NCBI GenBank assembly: GCA_028023455.1
Contig: JAQFVV010013341.1
Coordinates: forward strand, 62,001-126,000
Reading direction: 5' to 3'
DNA: 64,000 nucleotides
From: Epiperipatus broadwayi
Taxonomy: Eukaryota > Onychophora > Udeonychophora > Euonychophora > Peripatidae
This document shows, in pieces, positions 15,401 through 30,400 of the stretch (its first letter is position 1; every line of letters starts with the position of its first letter). The notes below the pieces were generated by a model that worked only from the letters and a program-made list of their open reading frames with translations, did no database searches and had not been told where the DNA came from. The position numbers and the translations under genes are program-made.

Positions 15401-18400
15401 GGACACTGAAGAAGTATGATAAAAAAGAATATTAATGCTTTTAATTAAACTGTGATGTCAGTAGGAACTTTTGAGAATTATTATGGACAATAAGGAAAAT
15501 AAACCAGTGAATAATTGATGAAGATGAATCAGAACTACCTCTTGAAGAACAAATGACCAGTTAAAATTGTTCTATTTTGATCATATCATGAGATAATTTA
15601 ATTCATCAGAAGATTTATAATGCTCAGAAAAAGCAATGGTAAAAAATCAAGGAATGACCACTAATAACATGAATGAACTCCATGAATGATGAATACATCT
15701 TAAGCAACTTTAAAAAACAAACATATCATTCTGGAGAAACGCTAATCATATGTTAACAAAAAATCAATGGCAAGTTAAAAATTCATAATAATAAATATTA
15801 ACTGAAACACAGGCTTGTTATATACCTGTGGCTATATATATGTAATATAGGGTATATGAGCACAGACTTTCACACCATCCACCTCTCTCCACTCTATCTA
15901 ATAACACTGATACACCTAAACACATATATACTGAAAAGATAAATAATCACCAATATATGTATTTCATGCTAAACCAGCAATCATCAGTTGGTCCAGACTA
16001 TCATCTTTACAAACATATATAGTATAAGTGCTCAGATATATATTAAGATAGACTATCCTCATAGTTTAATGGACAGGCTTCAATCCACTCCACACTCCAA
16101 CTCTTCAACCGTCCATCCAATTGAAAATCTGACGATGGAATGCTCAAAGGCTACCCTGAGGCTGAGATCGTCAGATTTTCAATTGGATGGACGGTTGAAG
16201 AGTTGGAGTGTGGAGTGGATTGAAGCCTGTCCATTAAACTATGAGGATAGTCTATCTTAATATATATCTGAGCACTTATACTATATAAGTTTGTAAAGAT
16301 GATAGTCTGGACCAACTGATGATTGCTGGTTTAGCATGAAATACGTATATTGGTGATTATTTATCTTTTCAGCATATATGTGTTTAGGTGTATCAGTGTT
16401 ATTTAATAATAAATATTGTATTTTATATTTAAAAAATCGCATCTGTAATATTATCAAAGTATAGTGTTGCAAGTTTTAAATTCCAAAACCTTAATTTACA
16501 TGTAGATAAACAAAGAACTTGATCTCTTTAAAAAAAAATTACCTTACAATTACTTATAGAACTGAGTGGAATGTTTACTAAAAGTGTATACAACAAGCAA
16601 ATTGGGTGGGCATGCCACCTAGTAACCTATATACTAGAAAAGCCTGAATATTTAGGGCAAATGATAATTATTTTAATATTATTATTGTTAATAACTTAGA
16701 AATTCTTCTTTCTTAGGTTTCATTATTTGGGTCAAATCTTGTAACCAATTTTAACTTACTTCTATTGAATGGATTCCGATCAAATTTTGTACAGTTGTTA
16801 GCTATCAATAGCAGTGCAATATAACAAACAAATATTTCAGGATTGTCCATCCATTTGTCCAATTTAATAGTGTTGGTGGGCGGAATTTCAAATGTTTTCA
16901 CATCAATTCAGTAACTTTTCAGTGATGCACACTAGATGATGATATATTTTTAAAAAATAAACCTTCATTGAATTTCATGATTAATTCACTAAAATTAAGT
17001 TAATTAGAATAGAAAGAAAAAAGAAATGAAGGATGAAATCTTAATATTTTTGAATGCTTAACTAAAACCTGCTTTTTTAAAATACTACCTTCATAAACAA
17101 AAAAATCTTGTAAACGATTTTTAACATGAGAGAATCTCATTTCAAATACTAGAAATACAGCGACATAGTTTATATTCTCCATTTCTAAATTTGAATAGAA
17201 ATAATTATAAAAAGTATGTTGCAAAATAACCAAATATTATTTTATAAAAAATGTTTTTACTTAATTTGAGAATAAAATGAGAAATTTTTTTTTTTCTTCA
17301 ACCACAATTTTGGTTAAAAAAAGTTTGGAGTGTCCATAAATCAATTAATTTGTGATGGAATGAATTAATTTATGGGTGCCCCAAGCTTCTATTTCAAGTT
17401 AAATATAACATCCAAAATTATGATTGAAGAAAAAAAAATTTTTTTGGATTAAAGTGTTTTTTATAAAATACTTTTTCTATATATTGTTTTTAAACCATCA
17501 AACATCACATGGTAACTATTCTTTATGCTTACATAAGCTGTTTACACACAGGCAAAACTCTCCATATAGTATGGTCACTCTGTGCAACCAGAGTAATCAA
17601 TGGATGCCGGAAGATTTGTGCATAAAATCCATATCCAATGCCTATTCTTCCAATATCCCCAGACTAATTTCTAGCTTGTGGCTTTCATCAGTGAGGAATC
17701 TTGGATATGAAAGCACTACACCTAGTATGCAGTGCTGTCTGATCCAAGGCTCTTTACAGATGAAAGCTACAAGCTAGAAACTGTCTGGGATCCTAAGATC
17801 CAGGTGCAGTGCTCTTAGATCCAAGCTTCCTCACTGATGAAAGCCACAAGCTAGAAACTAGTTTGGGGATATTGGAAGAGTAGGCACTAGATATGGATGT
17901 TATGCACAAACCTTCCTGCATTCATTGATTACTCTGGCTTGCACCGAGTGGCAATACTATATAGAGAGTTTTGCCTGTGTATATTATTTTAATGAATTTC
18001 TAAAGAAATAAATTTTTAATAACAGATACTTGTAATATCTGAAAATGTCACAATCAAAAACCACATTCTCAAAATAAAGTCTTATATTCTTGTTAGAAAC
18101 TAGATCAGACATGAAACAAGCTGCCACAATACAGCTAGAATTGATAGGTAAATCTAGAAATTTACCTGAAATCCCTTACATTAATAGACACATAGCAATT
18201 AAATGCTATATTAGGCTAATGGTATCAGGCAAAGATATAACAGATGTATATATTGTAAATACGCACTTACATTTGTTTTTAACTGATAAACATTTAATTG
18301 TATTTATGTGAATCTGTGTTTATCACTAATCATGCAATAAATACAACAATTCTATTGCAATCTATATACTTTTTTTTTTAAAAAATGGAGTAAAAGAGAT

Positions 18401-21400
18401 TATTTACTGAAAAAATTAAAAACTGGAAGAACACAATTTAATGGACATATATGTTTAGAGATAAAGTTGACAAATGATTTCAAGTTAAAAAAAAAAATCA
18501 TAAGTAAGTGGTAAGCAGTGAGTATTTGAATCACATATCAAACTACAGAAGGGCCTTGAAAGGATGATGACAGACAGTGTGTGCTAATTGCTTGTTATCT
18601 GATAAAGTTAACAGGTGAAAACAAATATTTCACTGTTAAAAAAATAATAAAAAATAACAGAATAATTTTAAAACACAAACTATTATAATATGTTTTAAAA
18701 AGATTTTGAGTGTAAACTAGTTTGTCTAATATATTTACCTCAAAATATGTAATTGTAGACAGACATCCTTCTGATTTTAATTTAAAATAAGTTGAATCAA
18801 ATCCAGCTCCAAAAGAAATAATCTGTAATTAAACATTCAATCATTATATATTTAAAATTTTCATGTAATTTTATAATAAAAAACACTAAATTTACTGCCT
18901 AATTTAATAAGTAAAAAATTAAAGGTTAAAAAGTTATAGATACTATCAATGTCTGCTTCAGTAATGACTCTATGTAAGCAAAGAATCAAACCATCTTTAA
19001 ATAGACCATTGCAGGACAAAAGCTTCTCCACCTGCCCATCATAGAAGAGCAGTGAAGGGGAAAGCAATACTGATCAGATTTGGCAATTAACGAATGGTGT
19101 GAATTTAAATCATTATTTTATTCTCTAGATCAGAATAGCTAGACACCATCCAGGACTGAATAATAAGCTAGATTGATTATAGATTAATTATGATAAAAAA
19201 TAGTAAACTTGTTGAAAAAATTTTTCAACTTTCTTTGATCCCTACACTAAATCAGGTCATTGATATGGTGAACAGGTGCACTATAATGCTGAAATTCTCA
19301 TAGAAAGAATAGCCATTTGGTGTTTAATGATTATTCTTACCCAAAACAAACAAACACTAAACAGTAATCAAAACATTATTATAAGTTGATCTATAATGAC
19401 CAAATTTCCTGCATTCTCATCTTTGACACTATTGCCTCTAGATAAATTAAGATATATTATTAACCATTTCTTAAGATGCAGATTATTATATCATACTTTA
19501 GTCCATCTATTTTAAGAATGGGTGATGAAAAAGATATTTCAAATATATCTAAATGAAAATATAATCCAACTTCCTTATAGCAGTTATTAAAAGATACAAT
19601 CAAGTATAGCAAACTATTGAAATACTGACATCCCAAATAATTCAATATTCATATTAAATATACACTAACAAATAATGTACAGCAATTTTCTTACATTCAG
19701 CAATATATAAAATTTACATTAAAATAATCTCTCACATTAGCTCCTAAAGTTAATACTGTAAAATACATACAGAGAAGAAGAAAAAAGGTAATAATAGACC
19801 CTAAATAGCAAACCAAAAACCAATTTAGAAAATAGACTTAAACATTATACCAAAAACAATAAAGAAACTGTTCTAATGATAAAAGTATTAATGATAAAAA
19901 ATAAAAAGATCTGGTCTAGTCATTACATATTATTCCCCCAGGTTTATAATTTAGAGTTCAAAACTGTGTGGAACTTGAATTTATTTATTTTTAACAGACC
20001 CATTACATTATTAGTCAATTCAAGTTCATATTAAAAAAAATAACAAAATATAAAGCAAAGTGAAGACTTGACCTAAATTATCAATGACTATGGGATCACT
20101 ATGTATTAGTATCCAGTACCCCCTAAATAACATCTTGCCAAGAGGATTTGATTTTAATTCTTGTGGAAGTACCTGACACCCTTCTACAACAATATTTGCC
20201 AACCTCCCCCCCTAAATAATATCAAGCCAGAGGATTTGACTTTAATTCTTGTGGAAGTACCTCACACCCTTCCACAACAATATTTGCCTATCCCCTATGT
20301 GGGTGACTATTTTTCTTAGTTTCACTCATTATTTCAAACATCAAAATTTCAATCAATCATTAATTTTATATATATATCCAATAATAAACATATAATCTAC
20401 CAATGATTGATTGAGTAGAAAAATAAAAGAGAATATTGTTAATGTAAATAAAGAATGATGGTTTTATTTATTTGTTTTATATGATTAATTAATCGATGCA
20501 TTAAAAAAAATATAAGAAGAAAGAAAAAAAATTATGTATGCATTTTTTCAAAAGTTAAAGGTGACTAATTTTAATTTTTAAAGATAATTTATTTTTAAAA
20601 TTTCTTGATTTTTTTTTCTTCATGCATATTATTATTATTAGGTAATGTCATGTCATTATGGATTTCTGATAATCATATGAATAGAATTTCCTAATTTTTT
20701 TTAAATTTTTCATCAAATTCAAATGTTAATATGATGTGTCATTAAGTTGCAATCAACTCGGAAAATTATACAAAAGGTATTTTTCCAAAATAATTGGTCA
20801 TCTGTTCAGTTTATCAGACTCCTCAATGGTACCTAGTCTCTGTGTGATTTGGTGGTGGTAAATGGCAGATGTTGGAATTCAAGGTCTGTGCATTGTGACC
20901 CAGCTGTCATTTCTAGTACTGTAATTATTCATAAACTCCTGAGCAATAAACTACTTGATTTCTTTTTTTTTAGTATCTCATTTATTATTGCAATGGTTGA
21001 ATTCATCCATCTTATTGCTGGTCATCCTCTTCATCTTCCATTTGTTAAGATTTCTTTTCATATTTTCAATGACACATTTATTACTGTAATGTTAACTATT
21101 TACTTTATTGATGATCACTCTCTTCTTTTTGGCAACAACATTTTTTAGCATTGCAGACTTTTTTATAGTCTTATATATTTATTTTATTTTTTTTGTAAAT
21201 TCAAATATTATCTCTTCTTTTCTTTTCAAGTACTTCACTTCCAAATAGTTATTAATATAGAAGAACAAAACATTCCTTTTGATTCTTTTCACAACTTGTT
21301 TTTATTACTACATTTAAATCATGTAAATAAATTTAATCTAAACAAAATATATTAAGTATTACTTCCTCATAATTACCAGACATTTTTTTAATCTCTTTCA

Positions 21401-24400
21401 ATTTACAGACATGTTTTTTGAAACATTCTTGAAATACTGTTAATCTTGAAAAAGATTATATTAAATAAAACAATAGCAGATAAAAAAATAATATAATGCA
21501 TTTTATTCATATTAAATTTATTTACAGAAATTAGTTCAATAAAAAAAAAAAAAATTCAAAAGACACATTGCTATTTACATATTAATAATAACTCAGTTAA
21601 AATCCTAATAATTTTTAATGAACATCTAAATAATTTTATGGTTTATCAAATATATAAAGCTAAAAGTATAAATCTATTCACAGAACAATGAGTCTGAATA
21701 TATTACTAAGATAATTCACAAACGAAATCCATAAAGAATCATTTAAATAAACTTTCAAATAACACCCATCTTTTGTTATGTCAATACCAATGTATTTTAC
21801 CAGATAAAAGACATAATAAATATTTTATTACACTATGCATGGTGATGTGATGTGATGCGCTGTGATTTTTCCTTATTATGGAGTTAGGAATCTCTCAGCA
21901 ACTATGCCCAGAGAAATCTGTTAGCCACTTTGACTTCCCTTTCCATTGCCTACCCCAAGTTTTCCCATATTCTTACTATCCTGCTCCATCCCATTTCTTT
22001 AACATAATCTTTGTCAATTCCATGGCCTTTATATCTAAAACCCTCTTATCTTTTCCCAAATCCAGCATAAATCCAATAAGCCATTTTCTGTATAATCACT
22101 TTGTTCATATTTATTCTTCCACAACTTCATTATTTGTACCCTTTCTTCTTTCAGGCATTTACATTCAATTAACAGATGCCAAATATTTTCTATGCTTTCC
22201 TTACACAACTTGCAGACTAAATCACCTATATTTTTCCATTTATGTGTATATTCTCTTGTTGCTAAAGATCCCGTTCGAGTCTTAAACAGTAAACTACTTT
22301 CCTTGCTATTATCATAAATTAACTCATACCCAGTGGTTTTGTGCAGTAGAAAGGTGGTAAACTAAATCTTAATGTCCATGAATTACAGTTCATTTTCTAT
22401 CACTTCCAGTTAAGACTTCCCAAACCATAAACCATTAGATTATGATAATATTTTATTACGTTTAAAACTAATAAAACATCAGATGATCACAGTTTGCTAT
22501 GCTTACACAAGCTGTTAAAAGAGTAATGTGATGATGTGATGTATTGTAGCTTCTTCTTAAGCGAAGTAGTCCCACCCCATTTTTAACTCTCCATCAGTAG
22601 TGCCACCAAATGCAAGCCATAGTAATCAAGTGAATGCAAGAAGATTGCTGCATAAAATCACTACTAGTGCCTACTCATCCAATATAGGCAGACTAATTTT
22701 TAGCTTATGGCTTTCATCAGTGAGGTGCAGTGCTCTCAGATTCAAGGTCCCCTCACTGATGAAAGTCACAAACTATTAACTAGTTTGAAGATATTGGATG
22801 AGTAGGCACTAGATAGGAATTTTATGTACAAATCTTCTTGCATTCATTGATTACTATGGCTTGCACTTGATGGCACTACTGTAAGGAGAATTTGCTAATG
22901 CTTTATTTTGTTTAACAAATTTATAACCTTTAAAATATATAATTAGTTTTCACTTTTTCTATCTTCTTACCTTTCTCTTACTGATTTCAAAGTAGTGATT
23001 ACTGTCAACTCCGTAATCATGCTTAATTGGCATAAAAAAAAGTACAGAATAGACAAAAAGTCAGCAAACTTTAATACAGATAATGAAATAAATTCTCATT
23101 GCATTGTGTTTACCACATTTACACAGTTATTCAACATTGGAATTGATAATTTCTAATATATACATAATTAAGATTCTTTTAAATAGCATCTAGGCATTAC
23201 ATCTCAAAAAAAAAAAAGCATCAAGAATTAAATGTCTCTTTATATATTTAAACATGGTATCTGAATCATTAAAGCACCTGGAGCTGCAATGATCACACGT
23301 TTGTCATGCCTAAGATTTGGATTTGAATCTGCGGAAAATAAAATTAACTTTTAGCCAACTCAACTAACTATTCAATATTGGTCAGTAAATGGATATTTGG
23401 TTACTCAAAGCTAGCAGTTAAAAACAGATTGGAAAAGTATTCAAAATTTCAATATTTCAAAATTTGGCAAGCTTGGATGAGTAGTGCTTTTACCCTCATT
23501 GTTTTTCTATGAGGGACGATCAGAGAACCCTCTGCCTTATAATGGGCTATCTAAAGGCTTGTTCACCTCTTTTTACCCAGCTTTAAATTTAAATTCATAC
23601 TCAAATCAATTACAAACAATTTTATTCACAAGAATATAAGCTGTCTATCTGAATGAAGCCGTTTCATCAACAATTCTAAAGCAAGTTGAAATAATATTCA
23701 CATGCAAAGGTAGTTGCTATAAGTTATATATATATAGGGGTGTTGTTAGAGTAACTACTACTATGAAATATGATAGAATTTATTTTAAAAAAACACCTTT
23801 GAGACATGGAAAATATATATATATATAAATGATTTTGATGAGCACATGAATAATTTTACAGATTATCAAACATGTAACACTAAAAATGTAAACCCATTCA
23901 GGAAACAAACAAGTTACATTTTTATTTACCATTGTCAAACTCATTCCACTCACAACTTTGACCCCATCCACCTCAGATAAATACAGTAACGATCATTACT
24001 AATCATTTTCTAAACTAGAGATTATCTCTAGCACAGATATAAACTTTAAACCTCAGTTAAAGATTAATATATCTGAATTTTTAATTGTAAACATACACAC
24101 ACATGGAGTTATTCATCTTTCTCTTTCCCATGTGAATATCTTTATAGATATATTAAACAACCTATAAAATGAACAAGTCTGAATATATTACTAAGGTAAT
24201 TCAAAAATTAGATAGCCCTAAAGAATAATTTAAACGAATTTGTAAATAATATCCATCTTTTGTTATATTAATGCCAGTCTATTTTGTCCAATGAAAAGGT
24301 GATCTGAAAAAACAGATTAGCACTGCTGTAATAAAAGATGGGTGCCATTTACATGCTCATTTATCTTGTCAATTATCTTTGTAACTTATTCGGACTTGTT

Positions 24401-27400
24401 TCGTGGATATGTTTATAACATTTTCTATCCACAATCGTCAATGTTCCTTCCTATGGATCTCAAAGTGATCAATTGCTTTTGGAGCACACATTTAAGCATC
24501 CCATCAAATTCTTCTGTGGTATATTTCACATTCAATATGCTCTTGGTAAGAAAATCTGAGGATGCTAAATTATAGGAATGATCTTTGAGATTCTCCACTG
24601 CCAATTCAATTATACTGAATGATACAATGCTCCATTTCACTAAAAGACTACAGTGTTAAGAATATCACTCTGATTAAGTTGAAGTTGAGGAATTATTTTG
24701 GCACAATAATTTATAAATGGTTTCTATAAGTGGGACTTTTTTTAAAAAAAAAAAAAAAGCTCCGTAAACTTTTGAGTCATTTCAAATCAAATATAACCAC
24801 ACTGCTGCATGTTTAGTGTTAAGAATATCACTCTGATTAAGTTGAAGTTGAGGAATTATTTTGGCACAATAATTTATAAATGGTTTCTATAAGTGGGACT
24901 TTTTTTTAAAAAAAAAAAAAAGCTCCGTAAACTTTTGAGTCATTTCAAATCAAATATAACCACACTGCTGCATGTTTATTATTGACATCATAGCCTGGAA
25001 AAGAAATGAACTTTTGGATGAAGTGGAATTTTTGATTTCTTAAATAAAACAATCCACCTAATCCAAACTTTTATGATTACATGAATTGTGTATATTATTA
25101 TAACTAGTAACAATTTCTAAAATATAAATAAATCTGTAAAACATTCACTCTTTCTTCGCATTTTTCTTAATGCTTTTGATTCAGTTATGTAAGAGTTCCA
25201 ATTGTCAAGCAATCTTCTTCAGAGCAGTAAAATACACATGCATTACATTATTCCTTATTTATTTACGCAAATTTATAACAATCTTATTTTGCCAATTTTA
25301 TACATAAACACATTAGATCATTTATACAATACTTCGCTATTTTTCATATATAAAAAAAAATAAAAAAGTATTTTTTACAATATTTTAAATTTCAGCAAAA
25401 TAGATGATCGTTTTATTAGGAACACCCTACTTAACTTGAAACACCAATGTGGGATTGTATAAGTGTGATTGTTTCATTGATAATGCAAACACTAAGCTCA
25501 TAATATAAATTAATTTTAAATATACAAATAATAGTATCACATGGCAGAACTTTTTTAAATCATTTAAACAATCTTTTATATTTTAGTAATTAAATACATA
25601 ATATAAAGTAAGATAAACATAATTATGAATTTTACACTTGTGCTACAATTATATTTATTATTTTTACAGTGTATTGATAGCCATCTGACCAACACCGTTC
25701 ACCTAGGATTTTTATCCTTTAGCTAATAACATCTAGATACTTATCTGCCAACCTTTATTAGATTTCTAAATGGATTGACTAGAAGCCAATATTACAATGT
25801 GTCATGTTTTATATTGTATACTATTTGTGCTTGGAATATTTAGGGAATTGTGGTCATATTTAAAAATTATAACAAGTGTTTATTTCTGTTTATATAAATC
25901 ACTATAGATCTAAAACAGGCAAAACTCACTATACGTATTGCCAAACACAGCAAGCTAGAGGAGTAATCAATGGATGCCAGCAAGCTTGTGCATAAAATCC
26001 CCATCTAGTGCCTCCTCATCCAATATTCCCAGACTAGTTTCTGGCTTGTGACCCTTGTCAGTGAGGAGCCTTGGATCTGAGAGCAATACGTGTAGTGAGT
26101 TTTGCCTGATAGCATAAGAAGTGGTGGTCATGTGATGTTTATTTACTATAGATCTACTAAAAAATCATATTTTATGATGAGGTCAATCTATCTGAAAGCA
26201 TTATACATTTTTATGAATAAAATTGTTATTCATGATAGAAATGTCAATTTTATTTTAAAAATATAGATATCACAGTGATAGTATTACTGCATTTAGAAAC
26301 TATGTTGAGTCCATTACAAGTATGTAAGAATGTGTGCATAAAAACTTACCTGAGATTCTTTTCCTTCTGCTAAATGAAGAAAATGCCTAATGCAAAAATC
26401 AACAGCTTTTGCTCGAATATAATAGCCCCTTAAAATATATATTGAAAGTAAATGCATATTAATATATTTTTTAATAAATCATGTTTCAGAAGCAACCATG
26501 TTTAATAAAATAAAACATCAAAGTTTCGACAAGATAGCACTTATCCTCAACTGGGTCAAAAAACAGTAATAATCACATAGTGATATGTATGTGTATGTTT
26601 AAATGCACATACATACATATAAAAACTTATAGAGAGAAAAGTAATAAGTTAAAAATAATACAGAACTTGAAAAGATTTATTCTTTTCAAACAGAAATTAA
26701 AAATTTATAGTCTTTAGATTAGGAAAAAGCTTAATTTCTAAAATGAACAATAGTCTAATTAATAAGAGTAGAATAAATCGTTAGTTAAATGAAACAAATG
26801 AAGGAATTTGACTTAGATTCCTTTTTAAGATAATGACAATCTACAAATAACTGCTTAATTAAGAAGACAGAAAGATAATACCAAAATTCCGATGGAACAT
26901 GGAAAAAAATCACCTGATCGGATGGACAGAGGACTAACCAATCATTTGCAGGGATTCAAAGACAACAAACTGCCTTTAGTACTAATCAGCAGAAGAGACA
27001 CACAGAGTACTTGAAGTTTGATCTATGTAGAATGATATAGTGGAGTAGGATGTCTTCCCTAGCACAGTGAATTCAAGTGCGGTGAGCTGGCCTCCAAACG
27101 TGAGAATAGTCAGCATAGGACTTTTAAAGGTCGTACTGATCTTAATTATTATTTGTATATGCCTTCAGGCTTTATAATGTAAATAATTGTGGTTGTTTTC
27201 TATTCTATCCTATCAGCCACATGATGGCACTATTTCTAGGTCAATTCCTAAAAATATACCATTTCAGCAGCCTACACCCAACCTAAGAGGCTTCTTTCTA
27301 TGATAAAACACAGAGTCCTCACGGCGGCCTCAGCCAACCTAAGAGGCTTCTTTCTACAATAAAATACAAAGAGTCCCCACCGGCTAGCCGGTCTGGCTTT

Positions 27401-30400
27401 TTTCTATGCTAAAAGCACAGATAAATGCCTTATTGGCTGCCATAGAGTTTGAATACCAAGGAAAATAATGAAAATATGAGAACCCATGATGTCAAGGACC
27501 TAAAATGCAATCATATGATAATGATATGTATCAGAGTTGAACTAAGCATCCTATCTAATGTGATATATTTATAACTGGTGAACTTTAGGGACTCAAACTT
27601 GTACCGCAGCATCAATGTAAAAATAACATGAGTAGCGCAAATAATTATTTTGCTCTGTTCTGTTCCAATTAACAATCTATTAATGGGGCTAGACACTGTC
27701 CACCTGTGTTACATACATAATTTATCAGTTCCGTTACAAATCATGCAGCCAATCATTGGGCATGAATCACATATATAAAGATTCCAATTTTCACCCATTC
27801 TGTTACAAATGGCATCCAACATAGTTGTGGCATGAACTTAGATGGTTGTCAGACGTTCTGTTACGATATATATACCTTGGAAATATAGTTTAATTATTCA
27901 ATTACATTATATTCTTTTATGCTTTTATTATTCTACTAAACACAAGCAAAACTGTGGGCACATTTTAATATATAAAGACGTATTTAAATTAAAACTTTAT
28001 TATATATACAAATATCCCATCCACATATTGAAGAAGCAAACTAGTATAATTATTTCACTTATTTGCATTGCTTAGCTCCCTTCATTCAGCATTAAGAATA
28101 ATCCCACCTTATATTAGTTTGTCAAAGATATATAAAGACAACATACATTTAAATGATCGCAAATACATACAAAATTTAAACTATATATATTATCCATGCT
28201 TTATAGATTATGTAATATATCTTTGATTCACCTGAATAAATTCCAATTAGCTAAAAATCATTTTTTAAGAATCTATTGCCATCTAAAGCTAAAGACTACT
28301 ATTGTCTAATGCAGCAAAATAAACAACTGAGAAATCATGTAAAACCTGATTTGAAATATTCCTTCCTTTTGCCAAAAGAACAACAATCTCTAAAATTAGC
28401 CTATACAGTAATTATGATTAGACATGAAAATGGGCTTAGATTGGAAGTCTTTGAATCTTTAAATTTTTTAAGGCTTGAGTTTTTGATATAATAATAGAAT
28501 TAAAATGGATATTAGATGGGCATATGCAACAATTCTTCTAAATAAAACCGGATTATCCAGACATCACTCATGGCTGTAAATGAAGTTAAAGATTTGGCAT
28601 TATCTAATAAAGTGAAAAAAATTAATTGATTTATATCATGTCTGACACAACTTAATGCTTCAGTACTATTGTTAGGATTATTATTATTAATTTCACTAAA
28701 AGTTGGCACTTTTCCTCTCTCTCAACAGATAATAATCCCATATTCATATTAGTTTTCTTAACTAAAATATTCTTAAGTCACAAAATAATTGTTTTTTTTA
28801 TGTTAAATGTACTTCTGAGAGCAGCTATCCATGTTTACCATAGATATATCAGAAAAGTGCCAACAATTTTTAGATGGACTGGTGTAGTCTGATATCACCT
28901 AGACACATCCAAGGTATTCGTAAGAGACTGCAGAGTTGCAAAGCTATTGGATGTGTTCATAGTAGACCTCAGACACAATGTCATATGTTGTTTGTGAATT
29001 AAGGATTAATAAAATCAAGATCAGAGGTCTTTTTATTAACTTTATACTCAGAGGAAAATAAAAGTGTATGGTCACCGAAATAGTATATCATGCCAAATCC
29101 ATCGTGATTTTTTATCTAGGTGTTGACAATCATCAAACAGATTCATCATATTAATGACTGACACATTCACTCATTAATAACCACAGTAACAAGCATTGAT
29201 AATCATGATCACTATGTTGATGGTTATATGTAGCATAAATTTTTCAACTCTTGTTATATATTAGGCACGTGGCCACTCATATCCCGATATGGCCTTAGCC
29301 ATACCAATCTCCTGACTTTTTACTATCCAAATGAAGTATGTGATTTTATTATAGGATGTATGAAAGCATTATTAAATGTTTGTCAGTGAAACAGAATTAT
29401 GGAATCAGGTAAACATGAAGGATCCCTTACATGGTATATCATTAGAGTTTATTATTACAGATATGTAGTTGCATTGAACATGGTGATTCTTATCGGTTAC
29501 ACTAATGTGTTAAGATATTACTGAGAAATTATATACTCACTTCACATTTGTGTACTATTTTACTGCCAATAAACACTTTCATAGCCTCAAAACTGTATAA
29601 TTATATTTATAGTTATTAGTCTGAATATACTTTATATTATTTTTTCTTGATTTTTTTTTTTTAAATGAGGTTTTGGACATAATATATATTTACACGATTA
29701 ATGTCAAAAAATTTCTTTCTGATGAAGTGATATTTTAATGCGACTGTATCAAGGATTTGAAGGAATTCCACACGTGTAGTTGTAATGTTTATTTTATATT
29801 TTGATGCTACTTCAAATTTTCATTAATGTGGAACATTAGTACTGATGCATTGGTAGCTTTTTTAAATAAGGTATATTTGATATTTATCAACTCTTACGAA
29901 GAGCACTATAGCTTATGTCTTTGCTATCTCTAAGACAGAAGAAATTGTTAATTGCACAGATATTCTGAAAGCATATTTAGAATTTTGGGTATAATGTTGA
30001 ATTTACTTGTGATATAATCACAAGGCAAATTTGTAGTATATCCTATATCACTATTCTTTTGCATGTCTCAATGAAACTACAATCAAATGGTTTATTCTTC
30101 CTAAGTTTGTAAGAAAAATGAAAGCACCAGAAATGTCAGTATTGGATTGCAATCCAGTGATCTTGAGCTCCAGAATTTACCACTGTACGGAATCATATAG
30201 GAATCATTAATGCACTGGAAGTAGATCCAATGCATTGTTTTGGGAATTGTGACTGCTATGTGGTAATTCTACAGTAACCAGCATTATTTTATTATTTGCT
30301 TGTCTCACTACCCTTTATGAAAAGATGCTTCATTTGTCAATTGTTTGTCAAAATTTTAATTTCATAACTTTATAGCCAATTAGCTGACTCTTTTCATAGA

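Noticed and set aside
16281-16472. Small frames in the FB2 hairpin (both strands)
   Set aside because: They are mirror images of each other across a palindrome and change in the sister copy at 5.0-5.5 kb.
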